Assembly: GCA_021736285.1 (NCBI GenBank)
Contig: JAIPGE010000059.1
Coordinates: forward strand, 1-8,042
Length of the DNA: 8,042 bases
DNA from: Candidatus Izemoplasma sp.
GTDB taxonomy: Bacteria > Bacillota_I > Bacilli_A > Izemoplasmatales > Izemoplasmataceae
Reading direction: 5' to 3'
How positions within the stretch are numbered: position 1 is the stretch's first letter; every line of letters begins with the position of its first letter. The notes beneath the pieces are model-generated. The model did not search any database. It was not told the DNA's origin and saw only the letters and a list, made by a program, of their open reading frames with translations. Both the position numbers and the translations under genes were made by a program. Shown in pieces: positions 6,782 to 8,042 of this stretch.

Positions 6782-7846
6782 TTACCGTTTAACACGGACA
6801 TTTTGATGCCATATATCCCATAGTTGTGTTGTGTTGTGCGGCATCACAAAATCATCTGGGATGGATACTGCAAAGACACCACTTGCCCAACCAAAGCATA
6901 ACATCTCTTTAACAGACATATCAGTTAATAAGCCATAAAGTAGCCCACCAACAAATGCATCGCCACCGCCAATTCGATCAAACACAGAAATTGGCTTAGG
7001 GGTGATCATTTCAAATATATCATCCAGGTCGATCATTGCACCCAATTGATGCGAATTGCTATTGTCTACAATTCGCGTTGTGCTCGCAAATAGTTCAATA
7101 TTAGGATACTGTTCTTGCATTTTTTTAACTGTCAATTGGTAGTGTTTAACCGCATCTATTGATGAATCTTCTTGCTTAAGGTTAATCGTTTGTTCTAAAT
7201 CATACACACCACCAATTAAGATGTCTGATAACGCAATGATTTCTTTAAATATTTGACGTAATTCATTTGGTCTGTTTGCCCAAAAAGACGCACGATAATT
7301 CACATCAAAACAGACTTTTGTGTCATGCTTTTGGGCCCATTTAGCAAGGGTTAAACATACCTCTGCGCTCGTTTTAGATAATGCTAAAAAAAGTCCTGAA
7401 ATATGTAGTATTTTAACGCCTTTATTGATGAATAAATCTGCTAAATCAATATCTTTAATTGACAACATTTTACCCACTTCACCAGCACGGTCGTTATGGA
7501 CACGTGGACCCCTTAACCCATACCCTGGATCAACAAAATTAATTTGATGACGCACGCCCCAAGGTCCGTTTTGAGTTTTATCGTTATCATCAAAATCAAT
7601 GTTTCGACGATTTAAATCTTGCTTTATGTACTGTGAAAGCAGGCTATCTTCAACAAACGCTGTGAGGACTTTAGTCTTTAATCCAAGTGCTGCGCCAAGT
7701 GTTAACACATTGCTTTCAGCGCTTGTCGCTTGCATCCGATAGTGTGAACTTGTTTGAATTGTCTCTTGATTGGTTAAAGGACTCATTCTTAATCCCATAC
7801 TAGTTGGTGCAATGATATCGTAATACGCTTTTGTTTTCAATTTCAT
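6782..7846 (-). CDS. PfkB-family sugar kinase, 2-keto-3-deoxygluconate kinase-like
   Basis: This is a ribokinase-fold (PfkB) kinase that transfers phosphate from ATP to a sugar or sugar acid. The best match by motif is the 2-keto-3-deoxygluconate kinase group: DVNYRASFW in mid-protein, HISGLFLALSKTSAEV before it, and the signature DRIGGGDAFVGGLLYG near the C-terminus with its catalytic aspartate (third-to-last residue of GGGDAF). The N-terminal sugar-binding region is off-pattern. IAPTSMGLRMSP stands where a GE-x-MLRLSP motif is usual, and TSAESN stands where the diglycine GGAExN is usual. The substrate is therefore uncertain. Start choice: ATG 7846 (354 residues) is 13 bases from AAAGGAG (7866-7860); GTG 7855 is 4 bases away and GTG 7858 only 1. 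An ATG or GTG 7855 start is plausible. It has its own promoter candidate just downstream of the group II intron. No aldolase or transporter partner is visible in the window. Confidence 0.85.
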   Translation of the reverse strand: MKLKTKAYYDIIAPTSMGLRMSPLTNQETIQTSSHYRMQATSAESNVLTLGAALGLKTKVLTAFVEDSLLSQYIKQDLNRRNIDFDDNDKTQNGPWGVRHQINFVDPGYGLRGPRVHNDRAGEVGKMLSIKDIDLADLFINKGVKILHISGLFLALSKTSAEVCLTLAKWAQKHDTKVCFDVNYRASFWANRPNELRQIFKEIIALSDILIGGVYDLEQTINLKQEDSSIDAVKHYQLTVKKMQEQYPNIELFASTTRIVDNSNSHQLGAMIDLDDIFEMITPKPISVFDRIGGGDAFVGGLLYGLLTDMSVKEMLCFGWASGVFAVSIPDDFVMPHNTTQLWDIWHQNVRVKR

Positions 7847-7875
7847 TGTCGGCACCACACTCCTTTGTTATCTTT

Positions 7876-7903
7876 ATTTTAACACAAGTAACGCGATTAC
7901 CAA
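7876..7903 (-). promoter_or_regulatory. Candidate promoter of the sugar kinase
   Basis: On the minus strand TTGGTA (7903-7898) and TAAAAT (7881-7876) are 16 bases apart, and TGT directly before the -10 box makes it an extended -10. The ribosome binding site AAAGGAG follows at 7866-7860. The -35 box begins within ten bases of the end of the group II intron. Confidence 0.55.
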
Positions 7904-7911
7904 ACAATCGA

Positions 7912-8042
7912 GTAGAGGCTAAGTTTTAATAACTTTCGCCCCTCTCACACCACCGTACATACGGTTCACGTATACGGCGGTTCAATTTATATCACAGTCT
8001 GCACCTTTAAATAGTGGTCTAACGCACTTGTTAGACCTCTTT
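7912..8042 (-). mobile_element. Group II intron (IIC type), 3' end with domains V and VI; continues past window
   Basis: The domain V helix pairs CCGCCGTAT (7980-7972) with GTACGGTGG (7958-7950), including the G-T wobble of the catalytic triad. The triad reads CGC, which is typical of group IIC, rather than AGC. A short upper stem ACG/CGT caps it with a TGAAC loop and a 2-base bulge (AT), as domain V requires. Domain VI follows: AGAGG (7945-7941) against CCTCT (7918-7914) and AAGTT (7935-7931) against AACTT (7925-7921), with an unpaired A at 7920 that suits the branch point. Eight bases after it the sequence reads ..CTAC, so the intron probably ends at 7912; an end at ..CGAT (7907) is also possible. 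Domains I-III and most of the maturase would lie beyond the right edge. Group IIC introns usually insert behind intrinsic terminators. The plus-strand repeat CACACCACCGTAC is familiar from such introns. Confidence 0.87.
7987..8040 (-). CDS. C-terminal tail of probable group II intron maturase (reverse transcriptase), partial
   Basis: One frame entering from the right edge reads RGLTSALDHYLKVQTVI and stops with TAA at 7989-7987, six bases before domain V. IIC intron maturases commonly end this close to domain V with a short tail of the GLxSLxxxY type, so this is probably the last 17 codons of the intron-encoded reverse transcriptase/maturase. The reading rests on position and a short resemblance only; another frame is also open for 19 codons. 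An 8-bp hairpin (GGTCTAAC / GTTAGACC, 8037-8016) lies inside it and could belong to domain IV. Confidence 0.55.
   Translation of the reverse strand, partial: RGLTSALDHYLKVQTVI

Noticed and set aside
1..8042. CRISPR array, tRNA, rRNA, or a defence or phage cluster
   Set aside because: No regularly spaced direct repeats, no tRNA or rRNA motifs and no effector or phage genes could be recognised on either strand; the genes are housekeeping functions.
1..8042. Mycoplasma-type code with TGA as tryptophan
   Set aside because: Conserved tryptophans are encoded by TGG and all main genes read through without in-frame TGA, ending at TAA or TAG.

Overview
The window is AT-rich and uses the standard code: tryptophans in the conserved proteins are TGG and none of the reading frames needs TGA as sense. 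Strong GAGG/AGGTGAT-type ribosome binding sites and the gene set (nusB, xseA, xseB, dxs, recN, dinB) point to a low-GC Gram-positive bacterium. The compact gene order would suit a Mollicutes-related or Erysipelotrichia-like lineage, but that placement is an inference. Almost everything is on the minus strand.

Layout from left to right. Positions 1-849 (minus) hold the first 283 codons of a Y-family DNA polymerase IV, cut by the window edge. A short divergent region follows, then a 57-codon gene on the plus strand (922-1095) for a small basic protein with one membrane segment. A perfect 10-bp hairpin with T-tracts on both sides (1106-1131) ends this gene and also the long minus-strand operon that converges on it. 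That operon reads nusB (start 6583) > xseA > xseB > dxs > recN (stop 1130), with gaps of about 15 bases or less or a 1-base overlap. It combines antitermination, exonuclease VII, the first step of the MEP isoprenoid pathway and RecN double-strand-break repair. An extended -10 promoter lies just upstream of nusB. A gap of about 200 bases (6584-6781) carries a large imperfect inverted repeat. Beyond it is a PfkB-family sugar kinase of the 2-keto-3-deoxygluconate kinase type (6782 to about 7846, minus). The right end (about 7912-8042, minus) is the 3' end of a group II intron of the IIC type: domain V with a CGC triad, domain VI, and the last 17 codons of what is probably the intron maturase. The intron ends only a few bases upstream of the likely promoter of the kinase.

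In Bacillus the corresponding chromosomal block also contains folD, ispA, tlyA and argR between these genes (recalled from known gene order); here they are missing from the block, which looks like a reduced version. Several starts need care: dxs most likely starts at TTG 4677, xseA at GTG 6185, and nusB at ATG 6583 rather than at the upstream end of its open frame. I found no unknown multi-gene system. The most noteworthy items are the intron end next to the kinase promoter, residue changes in Dxs and the kinase at usually conserved places, and the inverted repeat between nusB and the kinase.
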